Part shown: positions 8,840-18,141 of the stretch, one piece after another
Position numbering within the stretch: position 1 is the stretch's first letter
Layout: every line of letters begins with the position of its first letter
Assembly: GCF_003097655.1 (NCBI RefSeq)
Contig: NZ_QCZH01000011.1
Location: 36,428 to 100,427, forward strand
Reading direction: 5' to 3'
Source: Flavobacterium laiguense
GTDB lineage: Bacteria; Bacteroidota; Bacteroidia; Flavobacteriales; Flavobacteriaceae
Length of the DNA stretch: 64,000 nucleotides
Notes under the pieces: model-generated
What the model saw: the letters and a program-made list of their open reading frames with translations, nothing else
What the model was told of the DNA's origin: nothing
Database searches by the model: none
Position numbers and translations under genes: made by a program

Positions 8840-9400
8840 ATGGAAAAGCTATATTCCCTTGTCATTCATCCTCCAGAGGCCATTCTAATTTTGGTGAAGT
8901 CCATGAAAGAACAGTTAGCGACTGAAGTGGGCTGGTTCAACAGTAAAAATTCTGTAGGACATATTACAATCTGCGAATTCAAGGCAACGGATGCAGCAAT
9001 TGAAAAGATTAAAATTCAAATCAATAGATTGTGCGAAACGTTGTCTCCAGTTGAAATACTTTTAAATGAATTCGGCGCTTTTCCCAATGGTGCTTTTTTT
9101 ATAGCACCAGACAAAGATTCCAAAACCAACTTGAAGCACATCATGAAACGGTTCAATCAATCGCTTCGTATTCCCAATATGCTAAAAAGTGATAATCCGC
9201 ATCTCTCTATTGCTCGAAGACTTACTCCAGAAAATCTAATAAAAGCCAATCATTTATTCACTACAATAGACCTGAATTTTGTTTGTGACAGTGTTGTTTT
9301 ACGACAATTTGACGAAAACATAAAACAGTTTTTTGTAACGGACACCTTCGAATTCAAAGATAATCCACAACCTAGATTGATACAGGGAACACTTTTTTAG
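8840..9400 (+). CDS. 2'-5' RNA ligase-like 2H phosphoesterase
   Basis: This encodes 186 residues and is cytoplasmic. It carries the two HxT/Sx motifs that define the 2H phosphoesterase fold: H41-I-T43-I and H121-L-S123-I, about 80 residues apart as expected. Relatives (LigT/ThpR, AKAP18-like) open or close 2',5' or cyclic phosphodiester bonds in small RNAs or nucleotides. Its actual substrate cannot be read from sequence. It directly follows ssrA but has its own upstream region, and nothing links the two functionally beyond proximity. Confidence 0.82.
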   Translation: MEKLYSLVIHPPEAILILVKSMKEQLATEVGWFNSKNSVGHITICEFKATDAAIEKIKIQINRLCETLSPVEILLNEFGAFPNGAFFIAPDKDSKTNLKHIMKRFNQSLRIPNMLKSDNPHLSIARRLTPENLIKANHLFTTIDLNFVCDSVVLRQFDENIKQFFVTDTFEFKDNPQPRLIQGTLF

Positions 9401-9560
9401 TTATTTTTTACATTTGGGCTAGGACATTCATTTTCATCAGGGCATATTGATTAAAAAAAAAACATCTTTCCCCTTTTGTAACTATCGAGAGTTGTAAATA
9501 TAAATGGGTTGGTATTAGTTTTGAATAGTTCAGTTTTTTATTTATATCACTCCTTGTCTA

Positions 9561-10604
9561 TTACTCAATTACCTCATAGGTATTTACCGGTACCGATTTA
9601 TTTTTCAATACATATTCCCCATTTAATTCACACTTAAATGATTCTTTAGCAATATGAAAAACTGCCTCCGAAATAAGGATTTGCCCTGGTTTGGCAACAC
9701 TTTGTAATCTTTGAGCCGTATTTACCGCATCGCCAATAACGGTGTAATCAAATCGCTTTAAGGATGCCGAACCAATATTCCCGGACACCATTTCCCCGGA
9801 GTTAATGCCAATTGAAATTTGTGGTTTATAGATTTTATCCCCAAACATTATTTCCTCGCTGTTCTTGATTTGATTTCTTATAGCGAGTCCCGCATCAATA
9901 GCTCTATCCAAATGATAGTCCCCTCTAAAAACAGCCATAACAGCATCACCCATAAATTTATCTACATGCCCATCTTGAGCTATGATTTCTTTTACAATTG
10001 TATCAAATAGTCCGTTAAGCAAATTCACTATTGTATTTGCTGGAATTTGTTCGGTTATTGAAGTAAAACCACATACATCTATAAAAAGCACGGTGGCTTC
10101 TAACATTTCATTTTTAAGGAGACTACTTTCGAACTCCTTGTTCGTCATAAAATTAATTACATTTTCATCAACATACATCTTAAGAATATTATTCTCCTTG
10201 ATTGCTTTAATGGTTTCCTGCAATTGTTTGACATGCAATATCGTTTTTTCCATAGTCAAATCCAGATCATCGAAATCAACGGGCTTACAGACAAAATCAA
10301 ATGCACCTCTATTCATAGCCAACCGTATATTGTGCATGTCCCCATAGGCGGATACCATAACCGCTTTCAATATCGGATTGACCTCAGGCAACTTGCTTAA
10401 TAAAGTTAATCCATCCATTATCGGCATATTAATATCACTGAGTATGATATCCAAGTCTGAATGTTCCAAAATTTTCTGCAATGCCTCTTCCCCATTCTGG
10501 GCAAAAATGAACTGATAGACATTTTCCCGAATCTTTTTTCTGAACTTTTGCTTTACCAAAATTTCTAAATCTGCTTCATCATCAACTACAAGTATCTTAG
10601 CCAT
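9561..10604 (-). CDS. Response regulator fused to a class III adenylate/guanylate cyclase
   Basis: This encodes 347 residues. The N-terminal receiver has an acidic pocket at D8-D9 (VVDDEAD) and phospho-acceptor D57. After a helical linker (about 115-165), the cyclase domain contains metal-binding D176 (FIDVCGF) and D220 (KFMGDAVM), the base-selecting pair K216 and D286 (RFDYTVIG) as in adenylate cyclases, and transition-state N295 and R299 (VNTAQR). All catalytic residues are present in one chain, so a homodimer should have two complete sites. The product is therefore probably cAMP, made when the receiver is phosphorylated. It overlaps the upstream receiver gene by 8 bases, indicating translational coupling, and is the last gene of the signalling block. 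Confidence 0.88.
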   Translation of the reverse strand: MAKILVVDDEADLEILVKQKFRKKIRENVYQFIFAQNGEEALQKILEHSDLDIILSDINMPIMDGLTLLSKLPEVNPILKAVMVSAYGDMHNIRLAMNRGAFDFVCKPVDFDDLDLTMEKTILHVKQLQETIKAIKENNILKMYVDENVINFMTNKEFESSLLKNEMLEATVLFIDVCGFTSITEQIPANTIVNLLNGLFDTIVKEIIAQDGHVDKFMGDAVMAVFRGDYHLDRAIDAGLAIRNQIKNSEEIMFGDKIYKPQISIGINSGEMVSGNIGSASLKRFDYTVIGDAVNTAQRLQSVAKPGQILISEAVFHIAKESFKCELNGEYVLKNKSVPVNTYEVIE

Positions 10605-10980
10605 TGTCCATGATTTTTTTTAGTTTCTCTTTTAATACATTAAAATCTAACGGTTTTGTTAAAAAATCATTTGCTCCATTCTCCATCGATTGTTTATAAT
10701 TTTCATCATCCCCATAAGCAGTAATCATCATTACCACTGGCTGTGGTCCATTAAAATCATGACGTATTTTTGACAAAAGTTCGATTCCGCTCATTCCTGG
10801 CATATTAATATCCGATAGAATCAGCACCACTTCAGAAGCTTTACCTTTAAGATATTCTAATGCTTCCTCACCCGAAAGGGCAAAATCAAATTCAAAATCG
10901 TGACGACGTAATTCTTTACGAAAATGTTGCAAGAAAAGTGGCTGTACATCAGCTTCATCATCTACTACCAGTATCTTCAT
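10597..10980 (-). CDS. Single-domain response regulator (receiver only)
   Basis: This encodes 127 residues, made up of one CheY-like receiver with acidic D7-D8, phospho-acceptor D57 (LILSDINM), a TA switch residue pair in MITAYGDD and the conserved Lys in FLTKPLDF. There is no output domain. It resembles the receiver of the next gene (same D57 context, SDINMP) and may have arisen by duplication. It overlaps the downstream receiver-cyclase by 8 bases and lies 100 bases after the membrane kinase, so it probably relays or competes for phosphate from that kinase. Confidence 0.9.
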   Translation of the reverse strand: MKILVVDDEADVQPLFLQHFRKELRRHDFEFDFALSGEEALEYLKGKASEVVLILSDINMPGMSGIELLSKIRHDFNGPQPVVMMITAYGDDENYKQSMENGANDFLTKPLDFNVLKEKLKKIMDNG

Positions 10981-11080
10981 ATTTAACTGTTTTTTTGGCT
11001 ATTACAATCAAATAACCATTGATTTTTAATTATTTACATATTGTTAAATTTACGAATTTTATTATTTGAATACTATGCTT

Positions 11081-12430
11081 TTATTCAATTGGAAGTAATA
11101 TTGTAAAAACAGTATGGTCATTTTCTTTGCTATCAATGGCAATGGTGCCTCCATGACCTTTTACCACTATATCATAACTTAGTGACAGGCCCAAACCTGT
11201 ACCCTCACCAGTTGGTTTAGTGGTAAAGAAAGGTTGCATGACTTTGTCTTTAATGGCTTCTGGAATTCCTATACCATTGTCCCTAACTGTTATTTCGATC
11301 CCATTCTCTTTTAATACGGTCTTCACACTAACCATTGGTTTGTATGCTTCATCTGATTTTTTCTGCATTTGATGTGTGGCATAGAAGGCATTGGTGAATA
11401 AATTCAGTAAAACACGTCCAATTTCTTGCGTAAACACATTTATTTTTGGCAAATTTTCATCAAAATCAACAACTAGGTCGGCATTAAAACTTTTGTCTTT
11501 GGCACGAAGTCCATGATAGGCAAGCCGCAGGTATTCATCGGCCAATTTGTTTATATCTGTAGCTTCTTTAGTTGTATTTCCAGTTCGACTGTGTTGCAAC
11601 ATTCCTTTTACAATACTATCGGCACGCTTACCGTGATAATTTATTTTTTCCAAGTTTTTTTTGATGTCACTTGCAATGTTTTTTACTTCTTCAAAATCAC
11701 CTTTAACTATTTCTTCATTCATTTCATCCAAAAGCTCAACACTCACTTCGCTAAAATTATTGACAAAGTTTAATGGATTCTGAATTTCATGGGCAATTCC
11801 GGCGGTGAGTTCACCAAGTGAGGCCATTTTTTCAGATTGTATTAACTGGTTTTGTGTCGTTTTGAGTTCATCAAGTGCTTTTTGCAACTCCTCTTTTTGA
11901 CCAAGGATTTCAGCTGTGCGTTCTGCTACCTGTATTTCTAATTTTGCCTTTAAAATTTCGGACTGTTGGAATTCTTTTTCTAATTCTACAGCTTTTAATT
12001 GTTCCCTTTCCATGTCTTTGCGTTGTTTTCTAGTGATGAAAAACATGGCAAAAAACCAAATGATTGAAAATACAATTGCCGTATCAAAATAATTATCCCA
12101 CTCTTTATGAAAGGAAGAACTGATGAGTTCTGTAAAATCTTCTATAAAATTTACGACTACAAAGGGCAACATGGAATAAATAAAAGACTTAAGAGATTTA
12201 AATTCTTTTAGAGTAAGGCAAAAGTATATTACAGCAAATAAAAGCACATGTGCTATCCAAGCGGTAATGCCTTTCCTAGAATCTACAATTACTTGAGTAA
12301 TTAAAAGCGCAATCGAAAGCCAAAAACCCATAAACAAATACTTGTCAATTTGAGGCAATAGGATTTTGCTTTGCAGTTTTTTCCGCAAATAACTAAAAAC
12401 AATTATCAGTAGAATATAATCAAAGTTCAT
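11081..12430 (-). CDS. Membrane sensor histidine kinase
   Basis: The open frame begins at 12442, but the Met at 12430 (MNFDYILL) is the better start because the first ATG abuts a direct repeat created next to the MITE-like element. It has about four N-terminal transmembrane segments (roughly residues 10-135), a coiled-coil linker, then a HisKA-type H-box ([14 protein letters not shown], His218 in the longer numbering) and an HATPase domain with DNGIGIP and [13 protein letters not shown]. The transmitter is nearly the same as that of the kinase at 12846-16166. It has no recognisable sensory domain beyond the membrane helices. Its cognate partners are probably the receivers directly downstream. 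Confidence 0.88.
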   Translation of the reverse strand: MNFDYILLIIVFSYLRKKLQSKILLPQIDKYLFMGFWLSIALLITQVIVDSRKGITAWIAHVLLFAVIYFCLTLKEFKSLKSFIYSMLPFVVVNFIEDFTELISSSFHKEWDNYFDTAIVFSIIWFFAMFFITRKQRKDMEREQLKAVELEKEFQQSEILKAKLEIQVAERTAEILGQKEELQKALDELKTTQNQLIQSEKMASLGELTAGIAHEIQNPLNFVNNFSEVSVELLDEMNEEIVKGDFEEVKNIASDIKKNLEKINYHGKRADSIVKGMLQHSRTGNTTKEATDINKLADEYLRLAYHGLRAKDKSFNADLVVDFDENLPKINVFTQEIGRVLLNLFTNAFYATHQMQKKSDEAYKPMVSVKTVLKENGIEITVRDNGIGIPEAIKDKVMQPFFTTKPTGEGTGLGLSLSYDIVVKGHGGTIAIDSKENDHTVFTILLPIE

Positions 12431-12440
12431 ATTTAATTGC

Positions 12441-12457
12441 ATTAAATAGTATTAAAT
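12441..12457. repeat. 17-bp direct repeat flanking the MITE-like element, left copy
   Basis: ATTAAATAGTATTAAAT at 12441-12457 is repeated exactly at 12655-12671, immediately on either side of the element. This looks like a target-site duplication, unusually long for a MITE. Part of the motif is itself a short tandem repeat, so pre-existing repetition is an alternative. Confidence 0.6.
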
Positions 12458-12654
12458 AACCCGTTGGGTGTAATTGTTTTTTACCACATAGAAGCATAGA
12501 ATTTATAGTTTTTGAAAAGAGTTTGATAGATGTTTCACTTTTCACATAGTCAATCTATGTGAAAAATAGCGCTATTTTCTATTCTTTCTTTAATTATTAG
12601 TTGTAAATCTATGTGGTTTGTTTTTTATTTAAACAGAATTACAACCAACGAGTT
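12458..12654. mobile_element. MITE-like palindromic element, copy 2 (compact form)
   Basis: This is 197 bp. The left terminus AACCCGTTGGGTGTAATT (12458-12475) is identical to that of copy 1, and the right terminus (12637-12654) is its complement with two changes. The reverse complement aligns with copy 1 along its whole length, including the central CACATAG hairpin, but lacks the 123-bp extra segment. A perfect 17-bp direct repeat flanks it. It sits between the two kinase genes, about 28 bp before the chosen start of the membrane kinase. Confidence 0.75.
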
Positions 12655-12671
12655 ATTAAATAGTATTAAAT
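12655..12671. repeat. 17-bp direct repeat flanking the MITE-like element, right copy
   Basis: Exact match to 12441-12457; see that entry. Confidence 0.6.
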
Positions 12672-12845
12672 CATCTAAATAAACGGAACATTTTTTTTGT
12701 CGTATAACGTAATTTCAATAGAACGCGGATGACACGGAATCGCTAAAGCGAGGACACTGATAAAAACGAATTTTTTTATCGACTGTAAAAAACAGTTCTC
12801 ATTTTCAATACCGAAAAAACAAAATACGTTATTAAATTATTCGCA

Positions 12846-15800
12846 TTACTTAGGCAAGGTTATAATAAAAACAGAACCCTTGCCTTCTTCCGTTTCTATA
12901 TTGATAGTACCTCCATGTGATTTCACCACAATATCATAACTCAGTGACAACCCCAAACCAGTTCCCTCTCCTGCCGGTTTTGTAGTGAAAAACGGTTGCA
13001 TTATTTTGTCTTTAATTCCATCTGGAATTCCTGTTCCATTGTCTTTTACTGTAATCTCAACAAAATTTTCTTTTTGAGTTGTTGTCACGCATAAAACAGG
13101 CTTGTATTCTTGGTTTGCGGTTTTTTGCTTTTGGTGTGTTGCATAAAAAGCATTGGTAAACAGGTTGAGAAAAACCCGGCCTATATCTTGTGGGATTACA
13201 TTAATCTTTGGAAGGGTTGCATCAAAATGAGTTTCCAGTTCAGCATTGAAGCTTTTGTCCTTGGCACGCAAACCATGATAGGCTAATCGTAAATACTCAT
13301 CGGCAAGCGCATTGATATTTGTTGGTTCTTTTTGTCCCGAGCTAATGCGGGAATGCTGCAACATACCCTTTACAATCGCATCTGCACGTTTGCCGTGATG
13401 GTTTATTTTTTCTAAATTTTGTTTAATGTCTAAAGCTAAATTTTTAACTTCTTCAAAGTCTCCTTTTTCAATTTCTACATTCATCTCTTCCAACAATTCA
13501 CTGCTCACTTCACTGAAATTATTCACAAAGTTCAATGGATTTTGTATTTCATGGGCAATCCCAGCAGTGAGTTCACCAAGTGATGCCATTTTTTCGGATT
13601 GAATGAGTTGGAGTTGAGTAGTCTTGAGTGTATTAAAGGCCTTCTCAATTTCTCGGGCATGGGCAAGCTCTTTTTCTTTGGCCAAAGCATGTTCTTTTTC
13701 AAGCAGTCTTTTTCGCTGGAAACGGTCTACCAAAAATACACCAAGTATAAAGAGGATTCCGTATAGTGTATATGCCCACCAGGTACGCCACCAAGGAGGA
13801 GTAATACGAAACGCGACAGAAGCTCCTGTTATATTCCAAACACCATTACTATTAGCCGCTTTTACTTTGAATATATATTCCCCGGGAGGCAGATCATAAT
13901 AATATGCGGTTCGAATATTCCCTACTTCTCGCCAGTTGTTATCATAGTTTAACAGTTTGTAGGCAAATTTATTTCTAGGGGGATTTGCATAATGTATTCC
14001 TGTGTAATTGATGGATATACTGTTTTGATTGTACTTTAGAACAAAATCTTTTGGCTGTGCTTTTTTATATTTTTTAATAGAATCGATGCCATAATATATT
14101 GAATTATCACCAATTTTAAAATCGGTAATAAATACTATTGGTGGGGTTGAATTTTTCGAAATAGTATTTGGATTAAATACCGTGATCCCATTATTGCCTC
14201 CAAAAACCATAATTCCTCCCGATGTCTTGAGGTAAGCTCCATCGGCAAACAATCGTCCATGAATACCATCTTCCATCGAAAAATTATTAAACTGCCCCTC
14301 TTTTATACTGAATCTGCTGATTCCTTCAAAAGTACTGAGCCAAAGTGCATTGTTTTTTTCGTCTGCCAAAATACCCTGAATCCCCATAGAAGGCAAACCA
14401 TCCTTAGTTGTATACGTTATGATTTTTCCTGTTTTGATATTGTATTTACCAAGACCACCATCCCAGGTCCCAACCCAAACTATTCCTTCTTTATCCACAT
14501 GCAGCGAGTTGATGTCTTGCGATTTTAGAATATCCCCTTTTTTCTTGTCAAATCCATACCTTACCACTTTATCGCTCTCATAATTATACAGAAACAATCC
14601 GTTATTAGTGAGTAACCATATTCCGTATTTAGGGCTTTCGTAAATATTGATTATTTCATTACTGGTAATATTTGAACCCGAAATCTTCTTCAAATCAAAA
14701 TGACGAAGTGTTTCTTTATTTTTAATTTTTAAAAAAGCCCCATTAGATGTGCAATACCATTGATTGTCTCGACTGTCTGTAATCAGATTGAAAATATGGA
14801 GTTTAGCCAGTATGGGATCGAGAGTAATTTTTTTAAAAGTCTTATTATTGATATTAAAAAGAAACCGACCAAGGTTCGTTTGGAAGAGAATTTCCTCAGG
14901 AGAATATAAACCGATTCCATTAGACCAAAATGCCCCAGGTACTCCTTTTGCAATCGGATAAGGTGTTACAGAATTCTTAACCGGATCAAAAACATCAAGA
15001 CCTGTTTCGGTAATCATCCAAATTTTACCATCACCACTTTCAAACATTTTACTGAGCCAGCCAGAAGTGATAGAATTTTTATCTTCTTTTTTGTTAACAA
15101 AGGATTTCAATACGGTTCGATTACTATATCTAAATATCCCCTGAGATTCTGTGCCAATCCAAAAATTATCAAAGGAATCCAAATAAAGGCAAGTAAGAGC
15201 ATTTCTTACCGATCCTTGATTTTTATTTTCATTCAACACTTCAAATTGCTCTTTTTTCAGGTCAAAACACAGTAAACCAAAAGTGGTAGCAAGCCAGATA
15301 TTTCCTTTTGAATCAAACTCCATTCCAGTAATCCAAAACGCACTGTTCTTTTCAGTGAATGATTGTTTCAATGGATAAGTTTTTACTTTATCGGAATTGG
15401 GATTCCATACACTGAGAACTGAACGAACATCATTGCTTGAAGTAATCCATATATTGCCTCTAGCATCACTTTTGATTGTGCTATAGTATTTATTAGTCGG
15501 GAATTCAGGGATTGGCCATTTCTTATTATCAATAGCATTATTTTTATCAATCCTGAAAAAACCATTATTAGCCACTATCCAAACATGGCCCAAAGGGTCT
15601 GTAGTGGCTTTATAAACATTTTTCACTTCAATAGAATTGGGAGAATCAAAACGTTTGAGTTTAGTACTGTTTTCATCCTTATAAAAAAGAGCATGGGAAT
15701 CCTTACTATCATTATAAGAAACCGCTCCAAAATAAATCCTTCCTCTGGAATCCTCATTTATGGTTGTTATTATGATTTGTATTCCCAAAGGAAAATCGGC

Positions 15801-16166
15801 GAGTTTAGATACAATATAATTCTTGAATCTTTTTGTTATGGGATTGTATTCACTGACTACATCTGTACAGCCAATCCAAATATGACCATTCCGAGCTTCA
15901 AAAAGTTTCTGGGTCAAAATACTTCCCATTTTTTTTGAATCTTTGGGATCAACATCATAATGTTTGTATTCATACCCATCATATTGCACAAGCCCATTAC
16001 TGGTTGCTATCCAGACAACCCCACGACTATCAGTGATAATATCAAGGATAAAATTGCCTTCTAAATCAGGATAAGTAGTAAAATTACTGAATTTGAGTTG
16101 CGCGTTAACCGAGGAAAAAAACACCTGAAAACTGACTAATAGGATAACCAAAAAGTACTTTTTCAT
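12846..16166 (-). CDS. Two-component regulator propeller histidine kinase
   Basis: This encodes 1106 residues. It has a signal peptide ending VNAQ. About 700 residues of periplasmic beta-propeller repeats follow, with recurring D-x-x-G-x-I/V-W-I-x-T-x-x-G units. A Y_Y_Y domain comes next ([19 protein letters not shown] region), then one transmembrane helix (ending [12 protein letters not shown]), a coiled coil, HisKA ([14 protein letters not shown]) and HATPase ([13 protein letters not shown]). It resembles the sensor half of Bacteroidota hybrid two-component systems that detect glycans, but it has no C-terminal receiver or AraC domain, so it must signal to a separate regulator. No polysaccharide utilisation genes flank it. 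Confidence 0.9.
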   Translation of the reverse strand: MKKYFLVILLVSFQVFFSSVNAQLKFSNFTTYPDLEGNFILDIITDSRGVVWIATSNGLVQYDGYEYKHYDVDPKDSKKMGSILTQKLFEARNGHIWIGCTDVVSEYNPITKRFKNYIVSKLADFPLGIQIIITTINEDSRGRIYFGAVSYNDSKDSHALFYKDENSTKLKRFDSPNSIEVKNVYKATTDPLGHVWIVANNGFFRIDKNNAIDNKKWPIPEFPTNKYYSTIKSDARGNIWITSSNDVRSVLSVWNPNSDKVKTYPLKQSFTEKNSAFWITGMEFDSKGNIWLATTFGLLCFDLKKEQFEVLNENKNQGSVRNALTCLYLDSFDNFWIGTESQGIFRYSNRTVLKSFVNKKEDKNSITSGWLSKMFESGDGKIWMITETGLDVFDPVKNSVTPYPIAKGVPGAFWSNGIGLYSPEEILFQTNLGRFLFNINNKTFKKITLDPILAKLHIFNLITDSRDNQWYCTSNGAFLKIKNKETLRHFDLKKISGSNITSNEIINIYESPKYGIWLLTNNGLFLYNYESDKVVRYGFDKKKGDILKSQDINSLHVDKEGIVWVGTWDGGLGKYNIKTGKIITYTTKDGLPSMGIQGILADEKNNALWLSTFEGISRFSIKEGQFNNFSMEDGIHGRLFADGAYLKTSGGIMVFGGNNGITVFNPNTISKNSTPPIVFITDFKIGDNSIYYGIDSIKKYKKAQPKDFVLKYNQNSISINYTGIHYANPPRNKFAYKLLNYDNNWREVGNIRTAYYYDLPPGEYIFKVKAANSNGVWNITGASVAFRITPPWWRTWWAYTLYGILFILGVFLVDRFQRKRLLEKEHALAKEKELAHAREIEKAFNTLKTTQLQLIQSEKMASLGELTAGIAHEIQNPLNFVNNFSEVSSELLEEMNVEIEKGDFEEVKNLALDIKQNLEKINHHGKRADAIVKGMLQHSRISSGQKEPTNINALADEYLRLAYHGLRAKDKSFNAELETHFDATLPKINVIPQDIGRVFLNLFTNAFYATHQKQKTANQEYKPVLCVTTTQKENFVEITVKDNGTGIPDGIKDKIMQPFFTTKPAGEGTGLGLSLSYDIVVKSHGGTINIETEEGKGSVFIITLPK

Positions 16167-16169
16167 AGT

Positions 16170-16280
16170 TCAGCTATTTTTATTAATGTATTTGAACAAC
16201 AATCTTTCTTTCCTAACCTTCCTTGATTTCTTCTTTCGATTATCTTCATGTTCTTTTACAATAGCGTAAGCCAAAGACAT
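16170..16280 (-). CDS. Possible 36-residue leader ORF before the propeller kinase
   Basis: An ATG at 16280 opens 36 residues, very rich in Lys/Arg, whose TGA lies three bases before the kinase ATG. It begins MSLAYAIVKEH, which faintly recalls the G-box region of a histidine kinase (SLAY-IVK), so it may instead be a remnant. It is short enough to occur by chance; recorded as tentative. Confidence 0.2.
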   Translation of the reverse strand: MSLAYAIVKEHEDNRKKKSRKVRKERLLFKYINKNS

Positions 16281-16473
16281 TCGAAAACCGATAACTTATT
16301 GGGTAGATTGGGTGGCAAAACAAAGAAAACTTAACTAAAACAATACCAGTCAATTACATGTATTAAAATTACATAAAAACTAACAAACTGATTAGCCTAT
16401 TCTTAATTTAAATGCAAATAAATTATTCGAGTTACTTCTTTAAACATCAATATTAAACCTTATGAACTCCACA

Positions 16474-16517
16474 AAAAAACCGTTATTACTTAAATTTATA
16501 AGTAATAACGGTTTTTC
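16474..16517 (-). terminator. Bidirectional terminator hairpin upstream of the cytochrome gene
   Basis: AAAAACCGTTATTACTTA pairs with TAAGTAATAACGGTTTTT over about 18 bases around a short AT loop. It lies about 36 bases past the cytochrome c stop codon (minus strand) and so terminates that gene. Confidence 0.8.
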
Positions 16518-16553
16518 AATAATTAAGAACTAACCTTTACCTTTAATGCTACT

Positions 16554-16955
16554 TTATTTTTTTCCTAATTCTCTAATATAATTGACCAATTCCCAACGCT
16601 GGTTGTCAGTTAATAGTTCAAAATAAGAAGCCATTGGTGGTTTCCCGTTAGTGATTTTCCAAAAAATGGCTCCATCGGTTTGGCTTTTCACATTTAAAGC
16701 CAAAAAATTGGCAGGATGCCGTTCTAAGGTAAGACCAGCTTCTCCGTTCCCTTCTCCTTTTAAACCGTGGCACAGCACACACATTTGATTGAACGTCTCT
16801 TTTCCTTTATCGGTTGCTTTCTGATTGCCTAAAAAAGGGTTTTTTAATGAATTAGAATACTCTGGGGCAACCCAACTTATTTCTTGGGAAAAACTTTCAG
16901 TACCACAGAACAAAAACAACACAAATACTATTAAAAATCTGAACTTTACTTTCAT
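16554..16955 (-). CDS. Small exported c-type cytochrome
   Basis: This encodes 133 residues. A signal peptide ends near SFSQ. One haem-attachment motif, C-V-L-C-H, lies near residue 58, in the context ETFNQMCVLCHGLKGEGNG, which is typical of class I monohaem cytochromes. The distal Met ligand is probably in KPPMASYF. It is periplasmic or membrane-associated and likely passes electrons to a terminal oxidase or accepts them from a dehydrogenase. It is a single gene with its own terminator. Confidence 0.88.
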   Translation of the reverse strand: MKVKFRFLIVFVLFLFCGTESFSQEISWVAPEYSNSLKNPFLGNQKATDKGKETFNQMCVLCHGLKGEGNGEAGLTLERHPANFLALNVKSQTDGAIFWKITNGKPPMASYFELLTDNQRWELVNYIRELGKK

Positions 16956-17219
16956 GGCGCTATTATTTAAATTAATACATCAAATTTAAGAAAACGTTAT
17001 AGTAATAAAACTGACACTTATCATAAAATTCCACTTTTTTAAATAAAATTTACAAAATATCTACAAATAACAAGTAAAAACAAGATTTACTGATTATTCC
17101 ACACATTTTATTTAATAACATAACATTCATACAAACACCATTTTCCAGAATTACTGCTTTTAATATTTTTTTGATCTAAAGGTTAAAATCATTTTTTGCC
17201 CATAACTATAGACTTCCTG

Positions 17220-17387
17220 TCATTTTAAATGGTAAAACTCATCTATTAAAAAACGAATCAATAGATATAAAATGGTAACGATTAAAGCAAAAGCAATAAT
17301 AAAGCTAATGACATTAATAACTATATTGGGAATAAATTTCAGTTTGGGATGCACATAATAAGGCTCACGATGTAAACGCTCATGCAT
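17220..17387 (-). CDS. Small hypothetical membrane protein (55 residues)
   Basis: The ATG at 17387 gives MHERLHREPYYVHPKLKF, followed by one strongly hydrophobic helix (about residues 19-46) and a short tail DEFYHLK. A Lys-rich open stretch continues upstream in frame without an ATG up to a stop. The composition, a charged start and a clean helix, looks like a real small membrane protein, but no family is recognised and no partner is nearby. Confidence 0.4.
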   Translation of the reverse strand: MHERLHREPYYVHPKLKFIPNIVINVISFIIAFALIVTILYLLIRFLIDEFYHLK

Positions 17388-17483
17388 CTTTTTGGCGGCT
17401 ATTTTTATTTTCTTTTTGATACTTATTTGCTTTAATTAATTCTATACCAATTTAAGATTTATTTGATACTTTTTATATTTTTT

Positions 17484-17592
17484 AACCTTTTGGGTGTAAT
17501 TATTTTCAATACATAGATTTTGTAAGCTCAAAAGTAGGTGTTTCACTTATTCAAAATACACATAGTTCTCTATGTGAAATAAATGTATTTCT
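17484..17592. mobile_element. MITE-like element, decayed copy 3
   Basis: It starts AACCTTTTGGGTGTAATT, differing from the 18-bp terminal repeat by two bases. It continues with the shared GTTTCACTT segment and a CACATAG/CTATGTG hairpin at about 17559-17577. The right terminus cannot be found. Confidence 0.5.
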
Positions 17593-18037
17593 TTTTTTTG
17601 TATTTTTTTTATGAAAGTCCGCAAAGTGTACCATGTATATTTTTTTTTGCCACTGATTTCACAGATTCGCACAGATTTTATTCACATTATTAGAGAAACC
17701 TGTGTGAATCTTTTTATCCCGATAGCTATCAGGAGTGGCCAATTTTATTGGTTTGGTATTAATCACGGATACTCAAATTCTTTTTTAAATAAATTCTATG
17801 TTTCTCCTATGCTTGCGAAGTTATCGATTTTAATTTTTAAAGTCAATAAATTTGAATAATGAAGTTCGGACATAATCTGAACCTAAAACTATCTTAAATA
17901 GTTAGAAAATCTGTTCGAAGAATGGGGTACAGAATACAAACTTCTATGATTCTAATGCGGATTCTGGGTTTAAGAGTGACCGAAGAGGAGACAACTGCCG
18001 ATTCTATTCCATATAAAAACGCCAAATTTGAAAATAA

Positions 18038-18082
18038 AAAACCCCGATATTGCTCAAAATTGAGTCAGTATCGGGGTTTTCC
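18038..18082 (-). terminator. Terminator of the 185-residue gene
   Basis: AAAACCCCGATA and TATCGGGGTTTT form a long stem with an inner TCAAAATTGA palindrome. It lies about 60 bases past the stop codon on the minus strand. Confidence 0.8.
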
Positions 18083-18141
18083 TCAAAAACAAACAAATGG
18101 GGATCGTTTTGGAAATAGAATTTATTTTCAGCTAATTGGTA

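Larger units (their letters stand above)
12443..12845. other. Intergenic region between the two kinase genes, 403 bp
   Basis: It holds the compact MITE-like element with its flanking repeats. It also holds a GC-richer patch at 12721-12770 (GAACGCGGATGACACGG followed by the small hairpin CGCTAAAGCG) that looks like another dispersed repeat. No coding frame is convincing. Confidence 0.6.
16167..16553. other. Intergenic region, 387 bp
   Basis: Apart from the tentative 36-residue frame at 16170-16280 and the strong hairpin at 16474-16517, this AT-rich region shows nothing that can be supported as a gene. Confidence 0.5.
17388..18141. other. Repeat-rich intergenic region, 754 bp
   Basis: It contains the decayed MITE-like copy (17484-17592) and a CACTGATTTCACAGATT-type repeat (17648-17680), a motif also seen at 26557-26604. 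It also contains a terminator hairpin at 18038-18082. The stretch 17880-18035 is less AT-rich and could be eroded coding sequence, but no frame is recognisable. Open frames reported here (for example 17922-18242 on plus) overlap the terminator and the next gene antisense and are not supported. Confidence 0.5.

Noticed and set aside
12846..16166. Full hybrid two-component (HTCS) polysaccharide regulator
   Set aside because: It ends after the HATPase domain; no receiver or AraC domain and no SusCD or glycosidase genes are near.
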